Positions 50,520 through 60,059 of a DNA stretch of 64,000 nt are shown one piece after another. Every line of letters begins with the position of its first letter. Positions within the stretch are counted from its first letter, which is position 1. The stretch is from NCBI GenBank assembly GCA_034505235.1, contig JAPDQY010000003.1:22504-86503 (forward strand), in the 5' to 3' direction. The notes under the pieces were generated by a model that was given only the letters and a program-made list of their open reading frames with translations, made no database searches and was not told where the DNA came from. A program made the translations under genes and the position numbers. The DNA is from Coneutiohabitans thermophilus. Its GTDB lineage: Bacteria; Zhuqueibacterota; Zhuqueibacteria; Zhuqueibacterales; Zhuqueibacteraceae.

Positions 50520-52649
50520 TCACAGCTCCTCCGGCAGGGCGGCCTGCCGGCGCCGCGCCGCATGGAAATTCACGATGCCACGAAACAGCGCCGGCACCTC
50601 GCGGTCATGCACCTGCGGCGCCCGGCAGCGCACCTGCACCGCCACTGCGGTTTTATTGGTCAACAAGACTTCCGGCACGTCCGTGTTGCGGCGCAGCACC
50701 ACCCGCGTGTTGGGCAGCGCCGCAAATGCTTGATTGATCGCCAGTGCCAATTGCTCGCCTTGTTGATTGCCGGGATAGATCGTGGTCTGCACCAGCAGCG
50801 AATCGGAATCCCACCGGCGATACTCCCATTTCAAATACCAGCCCTGCGGCACCTGATTGACGAGGGCGATGCGGGCATCCAGCGCAAGGTCGGTGGTGTC
50901 GTTGGTGCGCACCAGGATCGCATTCGCGCCGGTCCAGCGCAAGCTGTCTGCCAGGGCCGCCATGGCGGCAAAATTGGCGGCCGCGGCCGTCACCCCACCG
51001 GTGAAACGATCGCCCCTTGCCTTCCCGCCCAAAGCCGCATCGACAATGATGGTCTGCTGATGCAGCACGCCGCGCAAAACCGGCCGCAACGAGGGACGCA
51101 CAAACACGCTGCGCAGGGAGTCCACCGCCATCATCTCCACCGCCGGGGAATAGCCGGCTTTCGTTGCGGCGAAGCGATAGGAGCCAGCCGGCACCCCGGT
51201 CAAAAAGAAGCCGCCATTGGCATCCGTAGTGGCCCACACCGCATCATTCAGGGAAATCGCCACGCCCGCCAGCGCTGCAGCGGTGGAATCATCGCGCACC
51301 AGGCCGCTGAAAAAAACGAGCTGACCGGCGGGCACCAACTCCAGACGGAGTGTGTCTTGGTGGCCGTCCGCTGCCGCAATCAACTGCACCGGCCCGGGTT
51401 CATTCGCGGCTTGATAGTAGATGGTTCCGCTGCCCTCGTGCAAGCGCAGTGAGTCGAGAAGCTGGCCGCGCTCGGCACGCACCGATACCGGCGTGCCATC
51501 CCACACGGCCTCGCCCCGGCCATCGCGCAGCGTGAGCGTAATCGGCAGGACGGCCACGCCATCCGCGGGGAGTTGCAGCATCGGCGCCGCGAATGCGATT
51601 GCCGCTGCCGGCGCCGCGATGATGAGCGTATCCCGCACCGGCAGGTTGTGATTCTTGAACAGGTTTTGCAGCTCGATCTGCACCACGTGCACGCCGTTGC
51701 GCCAGGCCGAATCGGGCCGGAACCAAAGCCGGCCTTTGGTGAGATCGACATGCGCGGGCACCGGCCGGCCGTCGACGCGCAGGGAAACGCTGTTGGAAAA
51801 CAACAGCAACTGCCCCGCGCCCCGGCCGCCACGCTCGGTGATGCCGTCGGCCAACTGGTAAACGACTTCCGGCTGTGGATCGCGTGCAATCTTCGCAGGC
51901 TGCAAACGCCTTGCACTCGGCACCCCCCCGGCAGCCCAGCGCGCCAAACCGAGAAAAATGCCATAGGCTTCGCGGCGGTTGTAGCGGCGATCCATCAACC
52001 GCTTTTCTTCCGCAGGATTGGAAAAGAAGGACGATTCCAGCAGGACCGCCGGCAGACGGATCCGGCGCAGCAGGCCGAAGCCGTCGGGATAAATCATTTT
52101 GTCGCTCAGCAGGCCGTCGTTGGCCACTTGCGGCAGGCGCAGTGCCTCCACCAGGCCGAAGTAAATATTGCGCGCCAGGTCCATGCTGGCGGGCGAATAG
52201 TCGGGATAGAGATGGTAGTAGACCGAAACGTAGTTGACCCGGGGATCGTCGGCGGCGTTGTGATGGAGAGAGATGAGAAAGTCGCAACCTGCGCGTTCGG
52301 CAATTGCCGCGCGTTCGGCCAGCGAAACGTAGCGATCATCGGGGCGGGTCAGCACCACCGTGGCACCGGCGCGTTCGAGAAAGTGCCGGAGTTCCAGCGC
52401 CACGTTGAGGTTCATCACCGCCTCCTGTTTGCCGCTCGGTCCGCGCTTGTAGCCGGGCAAATGGCTCAAACCGCCGTGCCCGGGATCAAGGGCAATTTTG
52501 TATGCAGCCAGGTATTGTGCATGAGGGGGAATGGTATAGTGTTCCGCGGGCAGTTCAGTCCACTCGCGCAGCACCAATTTCGCGCCGCCGCAGTGCAGAA
52601 AAAAGCAGGACAGCAGCAGGGAGGCGCGTAGTATGTTGCGATCGATCAT
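50520..52649 (-). CDS. N-acetylmuramoyl-L-alanine amidase with second, degenerate amidase-like domain
   Basis: A 709-residue protein from the ATG at 52649 (a start 14 codons upstream also exists). After an N-terminal hydrophobic signal, an amidase_3 domain (about 50-245) has its zinc ligands H58 (DPGHGG), E76, H129 (SLHHNA) and the catalytic Glu E205 (LLESSFFS). Residues 446-515 are a carboxypeptidase-regulatory-like beta-domain (GVAISLND, TTDANGGFFLTGVPAGSYRF). Residues about 533-695 mirror the amidase fold: IIVDAALGG against IALDPGHGG, and ILVRTNDTTDLALDARIALVN against VVLTRPDDRYVSLAERAAIAE. The ligands are lost there. It cleaves peptidoglycan; the second copy may bind it. Confidence 0.85.
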   Translation of the reverse strand: MIDRNILRASLLLSCFFLHCGGAKLVLREWTELPAEHYTIPPHAQYLAAYKIALDPGHGGLSHLPGYKRGPSGKQEAVMNLNVALELRHFLERAGATVVLTRPDDRYVSLAERAAIAERAGCDFLISLHHNAADDPRVNYVSVYYHLYPDYSPASMDLARNIYFGLVEALRLPQVANDGLLSDKMIYPDGFGLLRRIRLPAVLLESSFFSNPAEEKRLMDRRYNRREAYGIFLGLARWAAGGVPSARRLQPAKIARDPQPEVVYQLADGITERGGRGAGQLLLFSNSVSLRVDGRPVPAHVDLTKGRLWFRPDSAWRNGVHVVQIELQNLFKNHNLPVRDTLIIAAPAAAIAFAAPMLQLPADGVAVLPITLTLRDGRGEAVWDGTPVSVRAERGQLLDSLRLHEGSGTIYYQAANEPGPVQLIAAADGHQDTLRLELVPAGQLVFFSGLVRDDSTAAALAGVAISLNDAVWATTDANGGFFLTGVPAGSYRFAATKAGYSPAVEMMAVDSLRSVFVRPSLRPVLRGVLHQQTIIVDAALGGKARGDRFTGGVTAAAANFAAMAALADSLRWTGANAILVRTNDTTDLALDARIALVNQVPQGWYLKWEYRRWDSDSLLVQTTIYPGNQQGEQLALAINQAFAALPNTRVVLRRNTDVPEVLLTNKTAVAVQVRCRAPQVHDREVPALFRGIVNFHAARRRQAALPEEL

Positions 52650-52918
52650 GACAGGGGAGCAGGCTCTGATGGAGAAACAGGTGTGGTTCACATGAGTTGT
52701 CGCGCCGGCTATGGCAGCGCATGGTACAAAATCGCCGGCGCTCTTGTCAAGCGGATTCTCGCCGGCAGGGCGGCCAACAGCCGGGGCCAGGAGTGGCGGG
52801 AGAGTGTGCTTGACTTCAGGCGGAAAAACACTATATTCCCACCCGCCAAATCATCCTGACTGTGCTCACTCTGACTTGCCGCAGCATCCCGACACGCGGC
52901 CCTCTGGAGGAAGACGGC

Positions 52919-53650
52919 ATGAACCGAGAGATTCATGGGTGGTGGAGCCCCGCTTTGAACAAGCACATGGACCTGGCGGTCTACGGGCATTACGGCTTCG
53001 CCCTGCTGATGATTCCAACTGCGGCGGCCGATTTTCTGGAATACGAACGGTTTCACCTGATCGACGCGATTGCGGGTTTCCTCGATGCCGGCAGGGTGAA
53101 GGTTTTTTCCATCAACACCGTGAACAATGAAAGCTGGTTCAACGATCACGTGGCCCCGCCGTACAAGGCCATCCGCCACCAGCAATTCAACGACTATGTG
53201 TTCAACGAAGTCATCCCCTTCATCCACAACCATTGCCACGGCCGGGTGATGACCATCACCTGCGGGGCGAGCGTGGGCGCGCTGCATGCCGCCAACCTGC
53301 TGTTCAAACGGCCGGATTTGATCGACGGCATGATCGCGATGAGCGGCATCTACGACCTCAAATACTACACCAAGGGCTATTACGACGACAATTGCTACTT
53401 CAACAGCCCGATGGATTACCTGCCCGGCCTCAATGACGACCGCTACCTCTCCCTGTTGCGTGCCAAGCACCACCTTTATATTCTCACCGGCCAGGGCCCC
53501 TACGAAGCGCCCGACCGTTCGCGCGATCTCGCCGCGGTGCTGGCGGCCAAGGGCATCCCGCACTACCTCGACGTGTGGGGCCATGACATGGGTCACGACT
53601 GGCCGACATGGCGGCGCATGCTGCCGCATTATCTCGGCACGCGGTTTTGA
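52919..53650 (+). CDS. Esterase family alpha/beta hydrolase
   Basis: A 243-residue protein begun at the ATG at 52919 behind GGAGGA. It is an esterase D-type alpha/beta hydrolase: nucleophile motif GASVG with S118, MSGIYDLKYY after the next strand, and DVWGHDMGHDW near the end with the likely catalytic His. No signal peptide is seen, so it is cytoplasmic. The substrate is unknown; relatives are deacetylases or feruloyl esterase-like enzymes. Confidence 0.85.
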   Translation: MNREIHGWWSPALNKHMDLAVYGHYGFALLMIPTAAADFLEYERFHLIDAIAGFLDAGRVKVFSINTVNNESWFNDHVAPPYKAIRHQQFNDYVFNEVIPFIHNHCHGRVMTITCGASVGALHAANLLFKRPDLIDGMIAMSGIYDLKYYTKGYYDDNCYFNSPMDYLPGLNDDRYLSLLRAKHHLYILTGQGPYEAPDRSRDLAAVLAAKGIPHYLDVWGHDMGHDWPTWRRMLPHYLGTRF

Positions 53651-53832
53651 GGGATTCCCGCCTCGGGCAAGGAGAAACAATTCCGGCGGTGGCAGCTCCT
53701 CCCCGGCGCCCGGTACGTCACACGGTTCCTGCGCGCTGCCGGGGTGAAGCGAACCGGTTGTTCTCCAGCGACCGGCAGCCATTCAACCAAAATTGTCGTT
53801 GCACTGCTCAACTTTTTTGCTATCTTTTGCGC

Positions 53833-53912
53833 ACAATCTCCTGCAGCAGGAACCTTCTCCGTTTCCCCCCAGACGGTCAAGGTTCAACCTGGTCGCTGCA
53901 GGAGTTTTTTTT
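53833..53912 (+). ncRNA. Candidate small structured RNA ending in an intrinsic terminator
   Basis: A long hairpin: CTCCTGCAGC (53838-53847) pairs with GCTGCAGGAG (53895-53904). Inside it AGG/CCT, AACCTT/AAGGTT (53851-53856, 53879-53884) and CCGT/ACGG also pair, followed by eight T (53905-53912). A weak promoter-like TTGCAC, 16 bases, TATCTT (53821-53826) would start transcription at the hairpin foot, giving an RNA of about 80 bases. Alternatively it is the terminator of the esterase gene ending 190 bases upstream. Confidence 0.5.
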
Positions 53913-54543
53913 GTGAGCCATCATGTCACCCATCACCCGGTGATACCGACCGCGGCGGTAAAACGCCTCCGCTGGCGGGTCATGCTGCTACTTCCGCCCC
54001 ACCCCGGACGCAGCGCGGATCCCGGTCTGCAAACGAAGGCATGCGCACGGCGTGTGCAGCAAAACAAGGCATCGTGCTCGTGACCGTTTTCGAGGGTGAA
54101 ATTTCATGGCGCCCGTCATTCAGGTGACCCGTGACGAGCCCGGCGGAGGCCCTGAGTTTCTCCCACCATCAATCTTCGGCCTCACGGCGAGCCAGAGAGT
54201 TTTCACAGTAATGCCTCAATTGCGTGTGAAGTGGTACAAACATTTCTGCCTGATGCTGCTAATTTTTTGTACGAAGTAAAACACTTGTTTTTACCGCGGG
54301 AGCACCGCGTCCGCGAGGCACAGTGCCCAGCCATAAAGGCTGTTATCAAAAATGGCTTGCCGGCTGGTCGCGGTGCCAACCAAACAAAACCGGTTTTTTC
54401 AAACTTCACACTTTTTGCGGCTTTGCAGTGCTGATAATTCGGGTGGGAAAATTGGTGCGATTGATCTTTCTTGCCTTGCGGCAAGATTTGTGCGCTGCGT
54501 CCCCAGACTTAACCAAGGGATTACTTTTTCACATGAGTTTTCG
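53913..54543. other. Gene-free stretch
   Basis: About 630 bases without a convincing gene; short open frames have no recognisable content. The region becomes AT-richer toward the promoter at 54544. Confidence 0.45.
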
Positions 54544-54573
54544 CTTGACAATCAGGGGCATTTTTGTATATTA
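54544..54573 (+). promoter_or_regulatory. Sigma-70-like promoter
   Basis: TTGACA (54544-54549), 16 bases, TATATT (54566-54571); a TATTAT two bases later is an alternative -10. It is about 130 bases upstream of the lipoprotein gene at 54703. Confidence 0.65.
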
Positions 54574-54702
54574 TCCGCCGCGCTGGCAGCAAGTATTGAG
54601 CGGACAAAATCTTAGCACCACAACAAGAAACACAGCATGGCGTGAGGCAATGTGAAGTTGTTTTTTTCCGGTTGCAAACCCTAAGATGGAGGTGTAAGGC
54701 TC

Positions 54703-54984
54703 ATGAGAAATTCGCTCAAGTCGTACCTGACCAAGGGCATGCTCGTCGCTGCAGTATCCTTCTCGCTCGGCATGGTGGCCTGTACGAAACACCCGAACGA
54801 GAAACAACTGCAGGCCCTGGAAGAGCAAAAGAAGGCGGCGCTCGCAGCCGAAGACCTGCTGGCGCAGAAGCGCAAAGAACGTGACGATCTGCAGAGACAA
54901 GTTGAGCAGAAGAAGGCGGAATTGGCCAAGGCTCAACAGGAGAAAACCACGGTATCTGCCCGCCTCAGCCAGATGCCCAACTGA
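54703..54984 (+). CDS. Small coiled-coil lipoprotein
   Basis: A 93-residue protein with a lipoprotein signal (GMVAC, Cys27) and a single charged helix rich in Lys, Glu, Gln and Ala (about 34-85). It resembles Lpp-like or OmpA-partner coiled-coil lipoproteins by architecture only. A strong promoter precedes it and a LysM protein follows 78 bases downstream, so they may form one envelope unit. Confidence 0.75.
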   Translation: MRNSLKSYLTKGMLVAAVSFSLGMVACTKHPNEKQLQALEEQKKAALAAEDLLAQKRKERDDLQRQVEQKKAELAKAQQEKTTVSARLSQMPN

Positions 54985-55062
54985 GCCGCGCGACCGGCAA
55001 TGGATCACCAGCAAAAGAGATCATGAAACATGCGACTGACCCAATCAACCCTGAGGAGGGGA

Positions 55063-55902
55063 ATGATGAAAGCTTTCTCCAAGATAGTGCTTGTCCTCTC
55101 TTTCGGCCTTCTGCTCACAGCGCTTAACGGGACGGTGGTTGCCCAGAAAAAGATGACGATGGATGAATATCGCCAGCAACTGGCGGAATGGCAGAAGCGT
55201 GAAGCCGACGCCAAGGCCGAAATTCCCAAGGTCGATGCGGAGATCGCCGCGCTCAAGGCGGAGCTGGCCTCACTCGATCAACAGATCAATAAAGAGTGGG
55301 ATGATATCTATGCCATGTTGGGCACCGATCGTGCCGGCGTGGAGGCCTATCGCAATGACCTGAAGAACCTGGAAGCCGAAGTCGATGGTTTGATGGCGCT
55401 CTCCCCCGAGGAGTTGTTTAAGCGCCGCGCTGAACTCGACGCCATGCAAGCGCGGCTGAATGAGATGAAAAAGAGCAAGATCGGCCTGCTTTCCGAGATG
55501 CAGGATATCATTGCCCGCATCGAAGGCAAAATCACGCAACTGCGCAGCCGCATGCCGAAAGCCATCTACACCGAATACAATGTCCAGCGCGGCGACTATC
55601 TCTGGAAAATTTCCGGCAAACAGGACATCTACGGCGATCCCTATCAGTGGATGCGGATTTATTCCTACAACCGCGACCAGATCAAGGATCCCGACCTGAT
55701 CTATCCGCAGCAAATTTTCAAGATTCAGCGCGAAGTGGGACCGGATGAGTATCTGGTGGCAAAAGGCGATTTTCTCGGCAAGATCGCCAAGGGCATGGGC
55801 GACCCCACGATGTGGCGCCGCCTCTATGAGGCCAACAAGAACATCATCGGCGATGATCCCAGCAAGCTTTATCCCTACACGGTTTTGCGCATTCCGCGCT
55901 GA
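55063..55902 (+). CDS. Exported coiled-coil protein with LysM-like repeats
   Basis: A 279-residue protein begun at the ATG at 55063 (a second ATG follows at once) behind GAGGAGGGGA. It has a signal peptide (to about VVAQ), a coiled coil (about 35-165) and then two LysM-like units: YNVQRGDYLWKISGK with YNRDQIKDPDLIYPQQIFKI, and YLVAKGDFLGKIAKG with EANKNIIGDDPSKLYPYTVLRI. LysM modules bind peptidoglycan, so the protein probably sits in the cell wall near the preceding lipoprotein. Confidence 0.85.
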   Translation: MMKAFSKIVLVLSFGLLLTALNGTVVAQKKMTMDEYRQQLAEWQKREADAKAEIPKVDAEIAALKAELASLDQQINKEWDDIYAMLGTDRAGVEAYRNDLKNLEAEVDGLMALSPEELFKRRAELDAMQARLNEMKKSKIGLLSEMQDIIARIEGKITQLRSRMPKAIYTEYNVQRGDYLWKISGKQDIYGDPYQWMRIYSYNRDQIKDPDLIYPQQIFKIQREVGPDEYLVAKGDFLGKIAKGMGDPTMWRRLYEANKNIIGDDPSKLYPYTVLRIPR

Positions 55903-56000
55903 GTTGCCCGTTTGGTTGTGAGGACAAGCAGGTTGTGAGTTTGCCGCGCGCAACTCATGACCTGCTTTTTCTTTTACAGGTGAAGCCGTGCCTTGCGAGG

Positions 56001-56972
56001 ATGCCATCCGTGGAGTCGACCATTCTCGAACAAAAAATTCCCATTCGCGGCGTTGACCCGCTCGAACTGCTCGGGCAGGGCGACTGCCACCTCAAGGAAA
56101 TTGCCCGCCACTTCGAGGCGCGCATCACCGTGCGCGGCAGCGAAATCACGCTGCGCGGCGGGGAGCAGGAGGTAAAACTGCTCGACCGCGTGTTCACCGA
56201 GCTGATCGTAATGCTCACCCGCAACGGCGAACTGCGCGCCGCCGATGTCGAAACCGTGGTGCAGATGGTCAAACGCGGCGAGGCGGCCCCGCCGCTGCCG
56301 GCCGCCCCCACCCAGCCGGTGATCGTTTACACCAAAAGCGCCGCCATTAAACCGCGCACCGCGGGCCAGAGCGAGTTTTATCAGGCGACCCTCAAAAACG
56401 ACATCGTTTTCGTGATCGGACCGGCCGGCACGGGCAAAACCTACCTGGCGGTGGCCATTGCCGTGGCGCATTTGCGCGACCGCCAGGTCGATCGCATCGT
56501 GCTGGCACGGCCGGCGGTGGAAGCGGGCGAAAGCCTGGGCTTTTTGCCCGGCGATTTGCGCGAGAAGGTCGATCCCTACCTGCGGCCGCTCTATGATGCG
56601 CTCCATGACATGATTCCCGCGGAAAAGCTGCGGCGCTATCTCGAGACCGACGTCATTGAAATCGTGCCGCTGGCCTACATGCGCGGCCGCACCCTGCACA
56701 ACGCCTTTGTCATTCTCGACGAGGCGCAAAACACCATGCCCTCCCAGATGAAGATGTTCCTCACCCGACTGGGCATCAACTCCAAGGCAATCATCACCGG
56801 CGACATCACCCAAATCGATCTGCCCAGCTCCACCACCTCCGGCCTGGTGGAGATCCGGGAGATCCTCGCCGGCATCGAAGGCATTGCCTTCGTCTACCTG
56901 GATGACAAGGACGTCGTCCGGCACAAGCTCGTGCGCGAGATCATCAGGGCCTATGACCAGCATCAGCGCTGA
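56001..56972 (+). CDS. phoH: PhoH-like ATPase
   Basis: A 323-residue protein (ATG at 56001 after CGAGG). An N-terminal KH-like region (RHFEARITVRGSEITLRGGE) precedes the PhoH ATPase domain with Walker A GPAGTGKTYLA, the ARPAVEAGESLGFLPGDLREK block and Walker B FVILDEAQNTMPSQMKMFLTR. PhoH proteins are linked to RNA metabolism, and the order phoH, pgpH-like, ybeY is widely conserved, as here. Confidence 0.93.
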   Translation: MPSVESTILEQKIPIRGVDPLELLGQGDCHLKEIARHFEARITVRGSEITLRGGEQEVKLLDRVFTELIVMLTRNGELRAADVETVVQMVKRGEAAPPLPAAPTQPVIVYTKSAAIKPRTAGQSEFYQATLKNDIVFVIGPAGTGKTYLAVAIAVAHLRDRQVDRIVLARPAVEAGESLGFLPGDLREKVDPYLRPLYDALHDMIPAEKLRRYLETDVIEIVPLAYMRGRTLHNAFVILDEAQNTMPSQMKMFLTRLGINSKAIITGDITQIDLPSSTTSGLVEIREILAGIEGIAFVYLDDKDVVRHKLVREIIRAYDQHQR

Positions 56973-56990
56973 GGCCCGCGGAGTTTTCGC

Positions 56991-59393
56991 GTGAAACAAC
57001 CACCAACCAAGCCGTTTCTTCGAATTCGCGCCCTGCCGAAAATCCAGCTCTCCGCTGCCCGATGGTACCGGCATCGCTGGCAATTCCTGGTGATGGCGCT
57101 GTTCACGACCGTCTGCGTGCTGCTGTTCCCGCAGGAGGCCACTTTCCGTTTTGCCGATTTGCGTGAAGGCGACATTTACATCGGCGAGCCCATCATCGCA
57201 CCCTTCACCTTCCCGATCAACAAAACCCCGGAGGAGTATGAGCGGGACAAACAGGCGGCCCGCGAGAGTGTCTATCCCATTTTCGTGCGGCGCGACAGCG
57301 TGGCCGAGGCCCGCAACACCGCACTCGCCGGCTTTCTCAACCAACTGGAGGGCATCCTGGCCTCGCTGGCGCCCGATTCGGTGAAAGCCGTGCAAATCCG
57401 CCAGCTCTTCGATCAGCAAAAAAACAGCATTTCCACGGACGGCCTGCGCTTTCTGCTCACCGGCTTCACCCCGCGGCCGGCGGGCAATGGCAAACTGTTG
57501 AGTTTCGCCGCCTATCGCCAAGAGCTGGAGCGCATCCTGCGTGACGTCTACACCATCGGCCTCATCAACCTGGAACGCAGCGCCCTGCCCGACCATGTCC
57601 GCAAGGTGGCGCTGCGCACGGGCTCCGACGAAATCGTCGAGGAGCTGGATGATCTCCATCATCTCGGCACGGTGCACAATGCGGTGCTGCAGAAGCTGCG
57701 CGAGATTGCAAGGATCAGCGAACCCGCCATCAACCTGGGCTACCAGATCGTGACCTCGTTCGTCACGCCCAATTTGTTTTTCGAGCAGCTCGAAACCGAG
57801 GCGCGCATCAACGAAGCGCTGGCGCGGGTGCCGCTGGCGCGCGGCTCGGTGCTGGAGAATGAGAAAATCATCGAAAGTCACGAAAAGATCACCAGGGAGC
57901 ACATCCAGAAGCTGAACTCGCTGGCGGGCGCGCTGGTCGAGCGCAAAATGTCGGAGGGCCCGCTCGCCCGGCTGCTGCCCACCGCCGGCAAGCTGCTCAT
58001 GACCGTGCTGTCGTTGACTGTGCTCATTGTTTTTCTGCGCTATTGGCGGGCGGCGGTTTACGAAGACATCTCGCGGGTCATCCTGATCGCGCTGATTTTG
58101 CTGCTGGTGGTCTTTCTGGCGCATGCCGTGCGCCGGATGAGCGAGTCGGAATTTCTCATTCCCTATGCCCTGGCGCCCATGCTGCTGACGATCTTTTTCG
58201 ATGCCCGGCTGGCGTTCGTGGGCACCACCGCACTGGCGATCCTGCTGGGCAGCCTGCGCGGCAACGAATTCGCCGCCACCTTTCTCTGCATCATCGTGGG
58301 GATGGCCAGTATCCTGTCGGTGCGCAAAGTGCGCTCGCGCACGTGGATCTTCAAAGCCTTTCTGTTTCTCGGCCTGGCCTACATTCTGGCGGCCTCGGCG
58401 CTGGCGTTTTTGCTGCATTCCCCCGGTTCGCGGCTGTCGGGCAACATCCTCAGCGGCTTGTTGAGTGCCGCCGTCACCCCGATTCTGACCTACGGGATGA
58501 TGATCATCTTCGAATATCTTTTCGACATCACCACCGACGCCACGCTGCTGGAGCTGTCCGATCTCAACCGGCCGTTGTTGCGCGAGCTGGCTGTGCGCGC
58601 CCCCGGAACCTATCATCACAGCATCGTGGTCGGCACACTCTCGGAGGCGGCGGCCGAAGCGATTGGTGCGAATTCGCTGCTGGCGCGTGTGGGCGCCTAC
58701 TATCACGACATCGGCAAACTGGAGAAGCCGGAATATTTCGTGGAAAACCAGAGGGGCGGCAAGAATCCCCATGACAAGCTGGCCCCCACCATGAGCCGGC
58801 TGATCATCATCAATCACGTCAAGCGCGGCATCGAAATCGCCGAAAGCAACGGCCTGCCGCGCGAGCTGCGCGATTTCATTCCGCAGCATCATGGCACGAA
58901 TTTGATTTCCTACTTCTATCGCAAGGCGCAGGAACGCAACAACGAAAGCGAAATCCAGGAAACCTCCTTTCGTTATCCCGGCCCCAAACCGCAAACCAAG
59001 GAGACCGGCATCGTGATGCTGGCCGACGGCGTGGAGGCCGCAGCGCGCTCGCTGCGCGAGCCCTCGGTGTCACGCATCCGCGCGCTGGTCAGCCAGATCA
59101 TCGCGCAGCGCTTCACCGCCGGCGAATTGGACGAATGCCCGCTGACTCTGCGCGATCTCAATCAAATCAAGGAAAGTTTCGAACGTACCCTGACCGGTAT
59201 TTTCCACGGCCGGCTGCAATATCCCGGCGGCACGGAAAAATCCAGCGAGACAGAGAGTGAAGACAGCAGCGACAAACCGGCAGGCCGCAGCACGGAAAGC
59301 GGCACCCTCGCGGGTGAGCAAAGCAACGGCAACGAATGGCCGCTTGAAGCTGAGGGGAATCCGCCCGGCCGCGAAAAGCCGCGGCGCTATTGA
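56991..59393 (+). CDS. 7TM-HD phosphohydrolase, PgpH-like c-di-AMP phosphodiesterase
   Basis: An 800-residue protein starting at GTG 56991. A 7TMR-HDED extracellular domain (about 55-330) is flanked by hydrophobic segments. Around 335-510 lie about seven transmembrane helices, and about 530-740 form an HD domain with HHSIVVGTLSEAAAEAIG, YYHDIGKLEKPEYF and the distal IPQHHGT. PgpH hydrolyses c-di-AMP. The C-terminal 60 residues are acidic and of low complexity, and their coding region overlaps the ybeY frame. Confidence 0.92.
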   Translation: MKQPPTKPFLRIRALPKIQLSAARWYRHRWQFLVMALFTTVCVLLFPQEATFRFADLREGDIYIGEPIIAPFTFPINKTPEEYERDKQAARESVYPIFVRRDSVAEARNTALAGFLNQLEGILASLAPDSVKAVQIRQLFDQQKNSISTDGLRFLLTGFTPRPAGNGKLLSFAAYRQELERILRDVYTIGLINLERSALPDHVRKVALRTGSDEIVEELDDLHHLGTVHNAVLQKLREIARISEPAINLGYQIVTSFVTPNLFFEQLETEARINEALARVPLARGSVLENEKIIESHEKITREHIQKLNSLAGALVERKMSEGPLARLLPTAGKLLMTVLSLTVLIVFLRYWRAAVYEDISRVILIALILLLVVFLAHAVRRMSESEFLIPYALAPMLLTIFFDARLAFVGTTALAILLGSLRGNEFAATFLCIIVGMASILSVRKVRSRTWIFKAFLFLGLAYILAASALAFLLHSPGSRLSGNILSGLLSAAVTPILTYGMMIIFEYLFDITTDATLLELSDLNRPLLRELAVRAPGTYHHSIVVGTLSEAAAEAIGANSLLARVGAYYHDIGKLEKPEYFVENQRGGKNPHDKLAPTMSRLIIINHVKRGIEIAESNGLPRELRDFIPQHHGTNLISYFYRKAQERNNESEIQETSFRYPGPKPQTKETGIVMLADGVEAAARSLREPSVSRIRALVSQIIAQRFTAGELDECPLTLRDLNQIKESFERTLTGIFHGRLQYPGGTEKSSETESEDSSDKPAGRSTESGTLAGEQSNGNEWPLEAEGNPPGREKPRRY

Positions 59394-59769
59394 GCCCGAG
59401 CTCCTGGTTCTGCTGCAGCAGCTCTGGCAGAGGCACGGCGCGCCGGCTGCAGAAGTGGAGGTGCAGTTCGTCGACGAGGCGATGATCTGCCGCCTGCATG
59501 AACAGTTCCTGCAAGACCCTTCGCCAACCGACATTATCACCTTCGATTTGGGGGTCACGCCCGCCGGCACTAGGCTGGCGCAACTGTGCCTCTGCCCGGC
59601 GGTGGCGGCCCGGCATGCGCGCCGTTTTCGCACCACGCTGCGCCACGAGCTGCACCGCCTGATCGTCCACGGCATTCTGCATCTGCTCGGTTACGATGAT
59701 CATGATCCTGCCGGCCGTCGTCGCATGCGCGAGCGCGAACGCATCGTGCTGCGCCAACTGGCGATTTGA
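59257..59769 (+). CDS. ybeY: YbeY endoribonuclease/rRNA maturation factor
   Basis: The protein ends with the YbeY zinc motif HGILHLLGYDDHD and has the typical QDPSPTDIITFDL strand before it. The frame extends back 137 bases into pgpH with no ATG. Possible starts are GTG at 59257, GTG at 59314 or TTG at 59344. Typical YbeY proteins are about 150 residues, which favours a later start than the 170-residue maximum shown. YbeY processes 16S rRNA 3' ends. Confidence 0.85.
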   Translation: MKTAATNRQAAARKAAPSRVSKATATNGRLKLRGIRPAAKSRGAIEPELLVLLQQLWQRHGAPAAEVEVQFVDEAMICRLHEQFLQDPSPTDIITFDLGVTPAGTRLAQLCLCPAVAARHARRFRTTLRHELHRLIVHGILHLLGYDDHDPAGRRRMRERERIVLRQLAI

Positions 59770-60059
59770 GCCACCCGCTCCCGGCTGCCCCACGCCAACT
59801 GTGTCGCAAGTGGCCGCGCCGTGGCCCGTGGCACTGCGGCGGCGCAGCAGTGGCCGCCTCACCGGGGGGCCAGGCTTGCCGCTTGACTAATTGGGGAATT
59901 TTTTCTACCATTCTCGGCCTTGAAGAACAGCCGCCAACAACCCAAATCTACTGCCTCACACTGCTGCGCAGGCTGTCCACCCTCGCTCGGATTCCCGCAG
60001 GGCAACAAGTACTTCCCGCAGGCAACCGTTTGCACCCCAAGCACCGTGGAGAGCTGCAC

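Noticed and set aside
53744..54127. Plus-strand 127-codon frame with an apparent hydrophobic N-terminus
   Set aside because: It runs through the nested inverted repeats and T-run at 53838-53912, and lacks a ribosome site or domain.
55974..58994. Minus-strand 1006-codon open frame
   Set aside because: Antisense of phoH and pgpH, which have complete catalytic motifs; the translation is low-complexity with no domains.
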